This document shows, one piece after another, positions 32,524 through 40,125 of a stretch of 57,235 nt of DNA (position 1 is its first letter; each line of letters begins with the position of its first letter). A program made the translations under genes and the position numbers. This DNA is from Nocardioides sp. Its GTDB lineage: Bacteria; Actinomycetota; Actinomycetes; Propionibacteriales; Nocardioidaceae. Location of the stretch: NCBI RefSeq assembly GCF_030149505.1, contig NZ_JASBRN010000046.1:1-57235 (forward strand), in the 5' to 3' direction. The notes beneath the pieces are model-generated. The model was not told the DNA's origin and did no database searches. It saw nothing but the letters and a program-made list of their open reading frames with translations.

Positions 32524-33915
32524 TCAGAGGCGCGGGAAGGACCAGGGGCACGCGGCCTCGAGCTGGGCGGAGAGGCTGAGCAGCGTGGTCTCGTCGTGCT
32601 GGCGCCCGACGAGCTGGACACCCAGGGGCAGGCCGTCCTCGGCGAGCCCGGCAGGCACGCTGGCGGCGGGGTTGCCGGCGACGTTCCACAGCGCGCAGTA
32701 GGCGATGGCCGGCATCGAGGCGAGCGCCGACCCGACCGTGCCCTTGCCGTCGAGGACACCCACGCGCGGCGGGCGGTGCGCGGTCGTCGGGGTGAGGAGG
32801 ACGTCGACCTCGTCGAAGACCCGGTTGGCCTGCCGCGAGATCTCCTCGCTCTGCCGCAGCGCCCAGTCGCGCACCTTCGGGGTCACCCACGCGCCGAGCC
32901 GGCGGGTCTGCCGGGTCCGCCGCTCCAGCCGCTCGGGGTGCTCGACGGCCGCTGCCTCGTCACGGATGCCGGCGAAGAACTGCGGCACGAAGGCCAGGGT
33001 CGGGTCCGGGTACTGCGGCTCCACCCGGCGTACGTCGTGACCGAGCTCGGCCAGGAGCCGGGCGGTGTCCTCGACGGCGCGCACGTGCGCGCGGTCGGGG
33101 CGTATGCCGAGGGCGACCGGCTTGGTCGACCAGCCGATCCGCAGCCGGCCCGGGGCGGTGCGTGCCGCCTCGGTGAACGACCCGGTGTCGCCCGCGGTGT
33201 AGAGGTCGCCCGCGACGTTGCCACGGATGGCGTCGTAGAAGATCGCGCTGTCCAGGACCGTGCGGGTCAGCGGCCCAGCCGTGCCGAGCGCCCACCACAG
33301 GTGTGGGTGCGGGGCCGTCGAGACCCGGCCGCGCTGCGGCTTGAGCCCGAAGAGCCCGCACATGGCACTGGGGATGCGGATCGAGCCGCCACCGTCACCA
33401 CCGAGCCCGACCGGCACCATGCCGGTCGCCACCGCCACGGCCGTCCCACCCGACGAGCCGCCGGGGGTGCGGGTGCGGTCCCACGGGTTGCGGGTCACCC
33501 CGCGCGAGGCGCCCTCGGTGTAGGGGAACGCCCCGAACTCCGGCATCGTCGTCTTGCCCACGACCACGGCCCCGGCCGCACGCAGCCGCCGCACGACCTC
33601 TGCGTCCGCTGCCACGGGCGTGCTGTTGCCCTCGCCGCCGAAGGTCGTCACCGTGCCGGCGACGTCGACCTCCTCCTTGATGACGACGGGTACGCCGTGC
33701 AGCGGGCCGCACGGCTCGCCCGCCGCCAGGGCGTTGTCGCGGGCCTCGGCCTCGGCCAGCGCCTCGGCGTCCAGCACGACCGACATCGCGTTGAGCCCCG
33801 GGTCCAGCGCCGCGATCCGGTCCAACGAGGCCCGCACGACCTCCACCGCGCTCACCTCCCCCGCGCTCGTGCGACGGGCGGTCTCGGCGGCGTCCAGCAG
33901 GTGCAGGTCGGTCAT
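32524..33915 (-). CDS. Amidase signature family enzyme
   Basis: A 463-residue amidohydrolase. The Ser-cisSer-Lys triad is visible: Lys in PVVIKEEVDVAG (near 80), the bridging Ser in TPGGSSGGTAVAVATG and the nucleophile Ser in GGDGGGSIRIPSAMCGLFGL. Members hydrolyse a wide range of amides; it is not GatA, because no gatB or gatC gene is near and it lacks clear GatA context. A TAGGGT -10 six bases before the ATG predicts a leaderless message. Downstream is the ABC exporter operon. Confidence 0.92.
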   Translation of the reverse strand: MTDLHLLDAAETARRTSAGEVSAVEVVRASLDRIAALDPGLNAMSVVLDAEALAEAEARDNALAAGEPCGPLHGVPVVIKEEVDVAGTVTTFGGEGNSTPVAADAEVVRRLRAAGAVVVGKTTMPEFGAFPYTEGASRGVTRNPWDRTRTPGGSSGGTAVAVATGMVPVGLGGDGGGSIRIPSAMCGLFGLKPQRGRVSTAPHPHLWWALGTAGPLTRTVLDSAIFYDAIRGNVAGDLYTAGDTGSFTEAARTAPGRLRIGWSTKPVALGIRPDRAHVRAVEDTARLLAELGHDVRRVEPQYPDPTLAFVPQFFAGIRDEAAAVEHPERLERRTRQTRRLGAWVTPKVRDWALRQSEEISRQANRVFDEVDVLLTPTTAHRPPRVGVLDGKGTVGSALASMPAIAYCALWNVAGNPAASVPAGLAEDGLPLGVQLVGRQHDETTLLSLSAQLEAACPWSFPRL

Positions 33916-33921
33916 GGCGCG

Positions 33922-33927
33922 ACCCTA
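33922..33927 (-). promoter_or_regulatory. -10 box of amidase gene (leaderless)
   Basis: TAGGGT on the minus strand, six bases before the ATG. Confidence 0.5.
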
Positions 33928-33953
33928 GTCACCGCCGACCCGGCCCTACCGCC

Positions 33954-33993
33954 GGTCGAGCAGGCGAGCCGCCAGCGAGCCTTCGTCGAGACC
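33954..33993. repeat. REP-like element
   Basis: Begins GGTCGAGCAGGCGAGCCGCC and ends TTCGTCGAGACC. The outer words GGTCGAGC and GTCGAGACC recur at 35165-35207 and 36004-36042 and, inverted, at 36263-36321. It lies in the 412-base gap between the amidase and HNH genes; the rest of that gap holds a second element, an A/T-richer stretch with no recognisable gene, and the HNH promoter. Confidence 0.75.
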
Positions 33994-34014
33994 CCGCACA
34001 CCGACATGTACGGC

Positions 34015-34048
34015 GGTTGAGGAGGCGCGCCAGCGCCGTCTCGAAACC
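34015..34048. repeat. REP-like element, second type
   Basis: GGTTGAGGAGGCGCGCCAGC to GTCTCGAAACC. It is an imperfect palindrome around GGCGCGCC and shares the GGT(T/C)GAG...CTCGA(A/G)ACC boundaries with the neighbouring element 21 bases away. Confidence 0.7.
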
Positions 34049-34300
34049 CCGTACGCCGACGCGCCCAGCTGTACCCCCGTGGTTGCTCCCTGGGTCACCG
34101 CCTGTGGGTCGTGGCGCGTTCGCGCCGCAGCAGGTCCTGATTGACGGAGAAGCGTGGTCGCCGTGGATGCCACCTGCGCTTCTTGGTTGAGCTTGCCTCG
34201 ACGGTCGCCCTGCGCTGGGGTGCTCGCTTCGGTCGGGCTTCGAACGGTCGGCATGGTTGCTGCAGAAAAGTGGACCTGACCTGGGGAAACACTGTCTCTA

Positions 34301-34312
34301 GAACGTGTGTTC
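34301..34312 (+). promoter_or_regulatory. LexA (SOS) box
   Basis: GAAC-GTGT-GTTC, flanked on the right by GA, matches the actinobacterial/Bacillus-type SOS box core (CGAAC-N4-GTTCG). It directly precedes and partly covers the promoter of the DUF222-HNH gene. In Mycobacterium, genes of the related 13E12 (DUF222) family are known to carry LexA boxes and respond to DNA damage. Confidence 0.75.
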
Positions 34313-34315
34313 GAC

Positions 34316-34321
34316 TATACT
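34316..34321 (+). promoter_or_regulatory. -10 box of DUF222-HNH gene (leaderless)
   Basis: TATACT six bases before the ATG, so transcription should start at the start codon. The LexA box ends three bases upstream, so bound LexA would cover the promoter. Confidence 0.65.
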
Positions 34322-34327
34322 TGGACC

Positions 34328-35791
34328 ATGTCCACCAGCTCCCTCCTCGACGCGATCCGCGGCGCCAAGCAGCGCGAGGACGACGCCGCTCGCGAGCTGC
34401 TGATCGGGGTCGCCGAGTGGGCAGACCGTCACACCACGGGTGCGTTGATGCCGGACCTCTACGGCACCTACAGCCACCCCGACGAAGAGGCCCTTCAGGT
34501 TGCTGAGGACGCGTGGGTCGCTCGGTTCGGGATGCCCGGCGCCGACACCATGCTCGACCTCGCCGGCGCCGGTGCACCCGAGGTCTCCGACTTCGCCGTC
34601 ACCGAGCTCTCCACCGCCCTCGGCCGCACCCGGGAGTCCGGCCGCCTCCTCGTCGGCGACGTCGTGGAGGCCAAGCACCGGCTCCCCAAGGTGTGGGCGC
34701 GACTCGTCGCCGGGCAGGTCACCGCGTGGCGGGTACGCCGCCTGGCCCAAGCCACGCGCGGGCTGTCGGAGGAAGCCGCCCGCTTCGTCGACGCGCAGAT
34801 CGCCCACGTCGTCCACACCGCCGGCCCCATCGTGGCCGACCGGCTCGTGCTGGAAGCCACCGCCCGCTTCGACCCCGAATCCACCGAGGTCGAGGAGTGC
34901 GACAAGAAGTCGCACCTGTTCTTCGACCTCGACCTCGCCTCACCCGCCACCTCGGTCGGGTCCGCGTCCGCCGTGACCGCCTACGGCCTGCTCGACCGCG
35001 CCGACGCAGAAGACCTCGAGCACGCGGTCCGCGCCCTTGCCCACCAGCTCCTGGCCGACGGCTCCACCGACACCCTCGCCGTCCGCCGCGCCAAAGCCCT
35101 CGGCTACCTCGCCCGCGGCCAAGAAACCCTCACAGGCGATGAGGCGGCCGGCGATACGCAGGAAGGTCGAGCAGCGAGGAGCGCCAGCGACGAGCGTCGT
35201 CGAGACCGCGAAACCGACACGCCCACCAGCCCCGGCACCCGCACGAATCCCCGCCGGGTCGTGGTCCTGACAGTCCACCTGAGCGACGCGGCCCTCACCG
35301 GAGCCCCCCAGATCGACCCCGTCACCGGCAAGCTCGGACTCAACCTCGCCCGCCTCGACAACCACCGCCAGCTCCTGACCGCCGACGCCGTCAGGGACTG
35401 GTGCGGCACCCCAGGCACCCAGGTCATCGTCAAGCCCGTCATCGACCTCCACGACACCGTCGCGGTCTCCTCCTACGAGGTCCCCGACCGCATCGCCACC
35501 CGGGTCAAGCTCACCCGCACCACCTGCACCTTCCCCCACTGCAACAAGCCAGCCGAGACCGCCGACCTCGACCACACCATCGAGTACTCCGACACCGGCC
35601 CGCCGGACCAGACGTCGACCGACAACCTCGCGCCCCTCTGTCGCCACGACCACCGCGCCAAGACCCACCCCTCACCAGCAGGCAGACCCTGGGCCGTCCG
35701 AGGACTCTCACCAGGCCACTGGCTCTGGACCAGCCCCCACGGCCAGCACTACCTCGTCCACCCCGACGGCACCACCTCACTCACGGCCTGA
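34328..35791 (+). CDS. DUF222 / HNH endonuclease (13E12-type), SOS-box controlled
   Basis: A 487-residue protein. Residues 1 to about 270 are the helical DUF222 domain (ELSTALGRTRESGRLLVGDV, VAGQVTAWRVRRLAQATRGL). The HNH nuclease domain is near the C-terminus: C-TFPH-C-NKPAETADLDHTIEY, then DNLAPLCRHDHRAKTH, giving the metal-binding His/Asn/His set and a Cys4-like knuckle. Between them, RAARSASDERRRDRET is encoded by a REP-like element read in frame. The family occurs in many copies in actinobacteria and behaves like a mobile or selfish nuclease; its function is unknown. The LexA box and TATACT -10 box predict DNA-damage induction of a leaderless message. A 36-bp tandem array follows the stop. 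Confidence 0.9.
   Translation: MSTSSLLDAIRGAKQREDDAARELLIGVAEWADRHTTGALMPDLYGTYSHPDEEALQVAEDAWVARFGMPGADTMLDLAGAGAPEVSDFAVTELSTALGRTRESGRLLVGDVVEAKHRLPKVWARLVAGQVTAWRVRRLAQATRGLSEEAARFVDAQIAHVVHTAGPIVADRLVLEATARFDPESTEVEECDKKSHLFFDLDLASPATSVGSASAVTAYGLLDRADAEDLEHAVRALAHQLLADGSTDTLAVRRAKALGYLARGQETLTGDEAAGDTQEGRAARSASDERRRDRETDTPTSPGTRTNPRRVVVLTVHLSDAALTGAPQIDPVTGKLGLNLARLDNHRQLLTADAVRDWCGTPGTQVIVKPVIDLHDTVAVSSYEVPDRIATRVKLTRTTCTFPHCNKPAETADLDHTIEYSDTGPPDQTSTDNLAPLCRHDHRAKTHPSPAGRPWAVRGLSPGHWLWTSPHGQHYLVHPDGTTSLTA
35165..35207. repeat. REP-like element inside the HNH gene
   Basis: Begins GGTCGAGCAGCGAGGAGCGC and ends GTCGTCGAGACC, with the same outer words as the intergenic elements. It is read in frame and forms the linker between the DUF222 and HNH domains. 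Confidence 0.75.
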
Positions 35792-35859
35792 CCGGCCGAG
35801 ACCGCTCGCAGCCCGACCACCACCCCGGCGGCCGGGCTACCAGCACGCCGGCCTGGGCC

Positions 35860-36042
35860 GGTCGAGCAGGCGAGACCCTGCACCCACCGCGGCATGGTCA
35901 AGCAGGCGAGCCCCTGCACCGACCGCGGGATGGTCGAGCACGCGAGCCCCGGCACCCACCGCGGGATGGTCAAGCACGCGAGCCCCGGCACCCACCGCGG
36001 GATGGTCGAGCAGGCGAGCCCCGGCGAGCCGTCGTCGAGACC
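35860..36042. repeat. 36-bp tandem repeat array, four units plus a partial REP-like unit
   Basis: Units begin GGTCGAGCA or GGTCAAGCA at 35860, 35896, 35932, 35968 and 36004, each 36 bases, ending in CACCCACCGCGGGAT or a variant. The last unit runs into GAGCCGTCGTCGAGACC, the end of a REP-like element, so the array appears to have grown by duplication inside such an element. There are no spacers. Because 36 is a multiple of three, the array stays open in several frames (12-residue repeats), but no start or ribosome site supports translation. It takes up part of the 558-base gap after the HNH gene; the remaining bases at 35792-35859 and 36043-36262 show nothing recognisable. Confidence 0.85.
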
Positions 36043-36262
36043 GCGCAAGCCACCGGCGCACCGCCACCGCATCGAACCGCTCCGGGACCACTCCCCCAGC
36101 GACCTCGATCTCCACGAGGCCTTCACTGGTACTCGTGCGGAGAGAGCGCGCTCGCCCCTGGACTGCCGATCTGGGCTGCCACTGCAGCAGATGCCGCTCG
36201 GCCGTGGTCGCGATCCTGCTGACGACTCAACGCGTTGCTCGCCGACCACAGGCACCTCACCC

Positions 36263-36321
36263 GGTCTCGACACGCTCCGCCGCGGCTTCGTCCCTCAGCC
36301 GCGGTCGCTGCTCGACCACCG
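36263..36321. repeat. REP-like element, inverted orientation
   Basis: Begins GGTCTCGACACGCTCCGCCG and ends GCTGCTCGACCACCG, the inverse of the boundaries of the elements upstream. It lies just past the stop of the ABC exporter gene and may terminate it. Confidence 0.7.
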
Positions 36322-36349
36322 ACGATCACGCCCGCTGGCGCAGTCGTGA

Positions 36350-38236
36350 TCAGGCCAGGGAGTCGACCCAGGCCTGGTGGAGGCCGGCGAAGCGGCCGCC
36401 GCCGGCGACGTCCTGGCCGGCGGCGACGAGGTCGCCGGGGGTGCCGTCCTCGACGATCCGGCCGTGCTCGAGCACCAGCACCCGGTCGGCGATCTCCACG
36501 GTGGAGAGCCGGTGGGCGATGATCACGGCCGTCCGACCGGCCAGCACCGTGCGCAGCGCGCGCTGGACCAGCCGCTCGGAGGGGATGTCGAGCGACGACG
36601 TGGCCTCGTCGAGGATCAGCACCGCCGGGTCGGCGAGGAACGCCCGCGCGAAGGCCACCAGCTGGCGCTGGCCAGCGGAGAGCCGGCCGCCGGCGTTGGC
36701 CACCACCGTGTCGTAGCCCTCGGGCATGGCGGCGATGAAGTCGTGCGCGCCGAGGGCCGTGGTGGCCTCGACGACCTCGGCCATCGTGGCCGAGGGCCGG
36801 CCGAAGCGGATGTTGTCGGCGATGGTGCCCGAGAAGAGGTAGTTCTCCTGGGTCACCATCACGACGTTGTCGCGCAGGTCGTCGCCGGCCAGCTCGCGCA
36901 GGTCGGTCCCGTCCAGCAGCACCCGGCCGGCGGTCGGGTCGTAGAAGCGGGTGGCGAGCTTGGCGATGGTCGTCTTGCCCGCACCCGTCGTGCCGACCAG
37001 GGCCAGGGTCTGCCCCGCGGGGATGGTGAGGTCGAGCCCGGGCAGCACCGGCCGCCCCTCGACGTACGAGAACCGCACGTCCTCGAAGCGCACCTCGCCG
37101 CTCGCGCGGCCGATCGGCCGCGGGGAGGTCGGCTCGGGCACGCCCGGCTCCTGCTCGAGCACACCCGCGAGCTTCTCCAGCGCCGCGGAGGCGGACTGGA
37201 AGGTGTTGTAGAACTGGCTGATCTCCATCATCGGCTCGAAGAACTGCCGCAGGTAGAGCAGGAACGCCGCCAGCACGCCGACGGTGACGTCGCCCTGGTA
37301 GGCGAGGTACCCGCCGTACAGCAGCACGGCCGCGATCGTGACGTTGCCGATCAGGCGGATGCCGGGCATGAACCAGGCGACCAGCCGGAAGGCGACCAGG
37401 TTGGCGCGACGGTACTGGTCGTTGACGTCGTCGAAGATCTCCTGGTTGCGGCCCTCGCGCCGGAACGCCTGCACCGCGCGGATGCCGCCCATGGACTCCA
37501 CGAAGTGCACGATCACCAGCGCGACCTTCTCGCGGGTCACGCGGTACGACGCCGCCGAGGCCTTGCGGAACCAGTTGGTCAGCAGCGCCAGCAGCGGCAG
37601 GCACAGCAGCGCGACCAGGCCGAGCTCGAGGTCGAGGAAGAGCAGGATGCCGGCGGTGCCCACGAGCGTCAGCGCAGCCTTGACCAGCCCGTCGAAGCCG
37701 GTCTCGAGCATCTCGTAGATCGCGTCGACGTCGGAGGTCTGGCGCGAGATCACGCGCCCCGAGGTGTAGGTGTCGTGGAACTGCGGGTCGAGGGCCTGGA
37801 AGTGCCGGAACACCTTGCGCCGCAGGGCGTGCAGGACGTCCTGGCCGACCTGCCCCTGCACTACCAGGAACCGGTAGCGCGCGACCGCCTGGGTCACCGT
37901 CGCCAGCAGCACCAGCCCGACCACGGTGCCGAGCGGGGTCAGGTCTCCGTCGGTGCGGATCGGCGGGATGCCGGAGTCGATGCCGACCTTGACGAGGTAG
38001 GGGATGGAGAGCCGGGCGACGTTCTCGACGAGGACGACGAGCACGAGCAGCTTCAGCGTGCGGGAGTAGGGCGCCAGCAGCTCGCGCAGCAACCGGCGCG
38101 AGCCTCCGCCGAGCCGGCCGGCGGTGAGCCGCTCGGCGGCCTCGTCGGCGTCGACCGCGGCCTGGCCGCGCCACCCGGGAGCCTGCCCGTCCGACGCGGC
38201 ACCCTCCGACGTACCCGCCTCGGTCGCGGCGCTCAT
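36350..38236 (-). CDS. ABC exporter half-transporter, canonical ATPase site subunit
   Basis: A 628-residue protein with a six-helix membrane domain (about 60-350; [20 protein letters not shown] is the first helix) and a nucleotide-binding domain: Walker [10 protein letters not shown], signature LSAGQRQL, Walker [12 protein letters not shown] with the catalytic Glu, and switch HRLSTVE. It pairs with the next gene, whose catalytic Glu is replaced, forming a heterodimeric type IV exporter like Rv1273c/Rv1272c. The start overlaps the partner's stop by four bases (ATGA). Substrate unknown; homologues export lipids or drugs. Confidence 0.93.
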   Translation of the reverse strand: MSAATEAGTSEGAASDGQAPGWRGQAAVDADEAAERLTAGRLGGGSRRLLRELLAPYSRTLKLLVLVVLVENVARLSIPYLVKVGIDSGIPPIRTDGDLTPLGTVVGLVLLATVTQAVARYRFLVVQGQVGQDVLHALRRKVFRHFQALDPQFHDTYTSGRVISRQTSDVDAIYEMLETGFDGLVKAALTLVGTAGILLFLDLELGLVALLCLPLLALLTNWFRKASAASYRVTREKVALVIVHFVESMGGIRAVQAFRREGRNQEIFDDVNDQYRRANLVAFRLVAWFMPGIRLIGNVTIAAVLLYGGYLAYQGDVTVGVLAAFLLYLRQFFEPMMEISQFYNTFQSASAALEKLAGVLEQEPGVPEPTSPRPIGRASGEVRFEDVRFSYVEGRPVLPGLDLTIPAGQTLALVGTTGAGKTTIAKLATRFYDPTAGRVLLDGTDLRELAGDDLRDNVVMVTQENYLFSGTIADNIRFGRPSATMAEVVEATTALGAHDFIAAMPEGYDTVVANAGGRLSAGQRQLVAFARAFLADPAVLILDEATSSLDIPSERLVQRALRTVLAGRTAVIIAHRLSTVEIADRVLVLEHGRIVEDGTPGDLVAAGQDVAGGGRFAGLHQAWVDSLA

Positions 38237-40044
38237 GCCGAGACCTCCTCGGGCCGCTCGGCCTCCGCCGCCAGCAGCTCGCGGTACGCCGGCACGGTGG
38301 CCAGCAGGTCGCGGTGCTGCCCCACGTGGGTGATCCGGCCTCCCTGCAGCAGCGCGACCTTGTCGGCGAGCAGCACCGTCGAGGCCCGGTGCGCCACGAT
38401 GATCCCGGTCGTGTCGGCCAGCACCCGGCGCAGCGCCTCCTCCACGAGCTTCTCGGTGTGCACGTCGAGGGCCGAGAGCGTGTCGTCGAGCACCAGGACC
38501 GCGGGCCGGGTCAGCACGGCCCGGGCCAGGGCCAGCCGCTGCCGCTGGCCGCCGGACAGCGCCATGCCCTGCTCGCCGATGCGGGTCTCCAGGCCCCAGG
38601 GCAGCTCGTGGACGAACTGCGCCTGCGCGATCTGCAGGGCCTCCTCGATCTCCTCCTCGGTGGCGTCGGCGCGGCCGAGCGTGAGGTTCTCCCGCGCGCT
38701 CATCGAGAAGAGCGTCGGCTCCTCGAAGGCCGTGGCGACCAGGCTGCGCAGGTGCTCCAGCCGCAGCTCGCGCACGTCGACGCCGTCGAGGGTGACCCGC
38801 CCGCCGGTGACGTCCCACAGCCGCGGGACCAGCGAGGTGAGGACGGTCTTGCCCGAGCCGGTGGCGCCGACCACCGCGACGGTCTCCCCCGGCAGCACCT
38901 CCAAGTCCACGCCGCGCAGCACCGGCTCGTCGGGGGCGTCGGGGAAGGCGAAGTCGACCGACTCCAGCCGCAGGTGCCCGCGCGGGGCGTCGACGACCCG
39001 GGTGCCACCCACGATCGAGGGCTCGGTGTCGAAGACGTCGAGGATGCGCGCGGCGGCGGTCATCGCCTCCTGGGCCATCGCGAGGATGACGCCCAGGGAC
39101 GAGACCGGCCAGACCAGGCTCAGCATCAGGGTGATGAAGGCGACCAGCTCGCCGGGGGTCAGTGCCCCGGTGCCGACGCCGTAGGCCCCGAGGGCCAGCA
39201 CGATGACGACAGCGACGTTGGGGATGACCTCGAGGAACGTCCAGAAGCGTGCGGAGAGCCGCACCTTCTCCATGCTCGTGGCGTGCAGCGTGGTCGAGGC
39301 CCGCTCGTAGCCGCGGGAGACGTGCTCGCTGCGTCCGAAGGACTTGATCACCCGGATGCCGACGGCGCCCTCCTCGGCGTGCGTGGCCAGGTCACCCTGC
39401 TCGTCCTGGACCCGCCGGGAGATCACGACGTAGCGCTTCTCGAAGCGCATCGAGAGCCACACGATCGGCACGGAGGCGGCGGCCACGACCACACCGAGCG
39501 GCCAGTACATCGTCAGCAGCACGACCGTCGTCGCGGTCAGCTGGACGACGTTGATGAGCAGGAACAGCAGCCCGAACCCGGCGAAGCGGCGGATCGCGGC
39601 GAGGTCGGTGGTCGCGCGGGAGAGCAGCTGGCCCGAGCCCCAGCGGCCGTGGAAGGCCATCGGCAGCTGCTGCAGGCGGTCGTAGAGGTCGTGGCGCATC
39701 GTGGTCTCGAGACCCAGCACCGCCGAGGACTGCACCCACCGGCGCACCCACACCAGCACCGCCTCGGTCACGCCCAGGAGCAGCGCGAGCCCGGCCAGCG
39801 CCCACAGCCCACCGAGGTCGCGCTCGGTGACCGGACCGTCGATGATCGCGCGGATCACCAGGGGGATGCCGATCGCCAGCGCCACCGTGCCGAGGGAGGC
39901 CAGCAGCATGACGAGCAGCGACCCGGCGTACGGCCGGAGGTAGTGGCGCAGCCGCCAGAGCGAGTGCACGCCTGCCGGCGGCTCGGCGGACGGGTCCACG
40001 TCGGGGGCCGGCCCCCCGGACGCCCGAGAAGCGTTCGTTGCCAT
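38233..40044 (-). CDS. ABC exporter half-transporter, degenerate ATPase site subunit
   Basis: A 603-residue partner of the preceding half-transporter. Six membrane helices (about 45-320) precede an ATPase domain with Walker A GATGSGKT, signature LSGGQRQR and Walker B LVLDDTLSALD, in which Asp stands where the catalytic Glu is expected; the switch His is in VAHRASTV. One degenerate site is the hallmark of heterodimeric exporters. The ATG giving MATNASRASG lies eight bases after a TAGGGT -10 box; a TTG two codons upstream is the alternative. Confidence 0.93.
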   Translation of the reverse strand: MATNASRASGGPAPDVDPSAEPPAGVHSLWRLRHYLRPYAGSLLVMLLASLGTVALAIGIPLVIRAIIDGPVTERDLGGLWALAGLALLLGVTEAVLVWVRRWVQSSAVLGLETTMRHDLYDRLQQLPMAFHGRWGSGQLLSRATTDLAAIRRFAGFGLLFLLINVVQLTATTVVLLTMYWPLGVVVAAASVPIVWLSMRFEKRYVVISRRVQDEQGDLATHAEEGAVGIRVIKSFGRSEHVSRGYERASTTLHATSMEKVRLSARFWTFLEVIPNVAVVIVLALGAYGVGTGALTPGELVAFITLMLSLVWPVSSLGVILAMAQEAMTAAARILDVFDTEPSIVGGTRVVDAPRGHLRLESVDFAFPDAPDEPVLRGVDLEVLPGETVAVVGATGSGKTVLTSLVPRLWDVTGGRVTLDGVDVRELRLEHLRSLVATAFEEPTLFSMSARENLTLGRADATEEEIEEALQIAQAQFVHELPWGLETRIGEQGMALSGGQRQRLALARAVLTRPAVLVLDDTLSALDVHTEKLVEEALRRVLADTTGIIVAHRASTVLLADKVALLQGGRITHVGQHRDLLATVPAYRELLAAEAERPEEVSA

Positions 40045-40052
40045 CGTCAAGC

Positions 40053-40058
40053 ACCCTA
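40053..40058 (-). promoter_or_regulatory. -10 box of heterodimeric ABC exporter operon
   Basis: TAGGGT on the minus strand, eight bases before the ATG. Confidence 0.45.
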
Positions 40059-40125
40059 GGCGCGGCCACCGACGTCGGTGAAACCGATAATGAACCGGTC
40101 TCGTGGCGCAGCGCGGGTCCCGACC

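Noticed and set aside
35860..36042. CRISPR array
   Set aside because: The 36-bp units are directly adjacent with no spacers, and no cas gene is present.
35401..36222. Protein with 12-residue repeats read through the tandem array
   Set aside because: It overlaps the HNH gene in another frame and has no start or ribosome site of its own; the open frame follows from the unit length being a multiple of three.
36043..36262. Possible short gene with a C-x-C-x2-C pattern after the tandem array
   Set aside because: It runs into the antisense of the ABC exporter, lacks a ribosome site and shows no family-like sequence.
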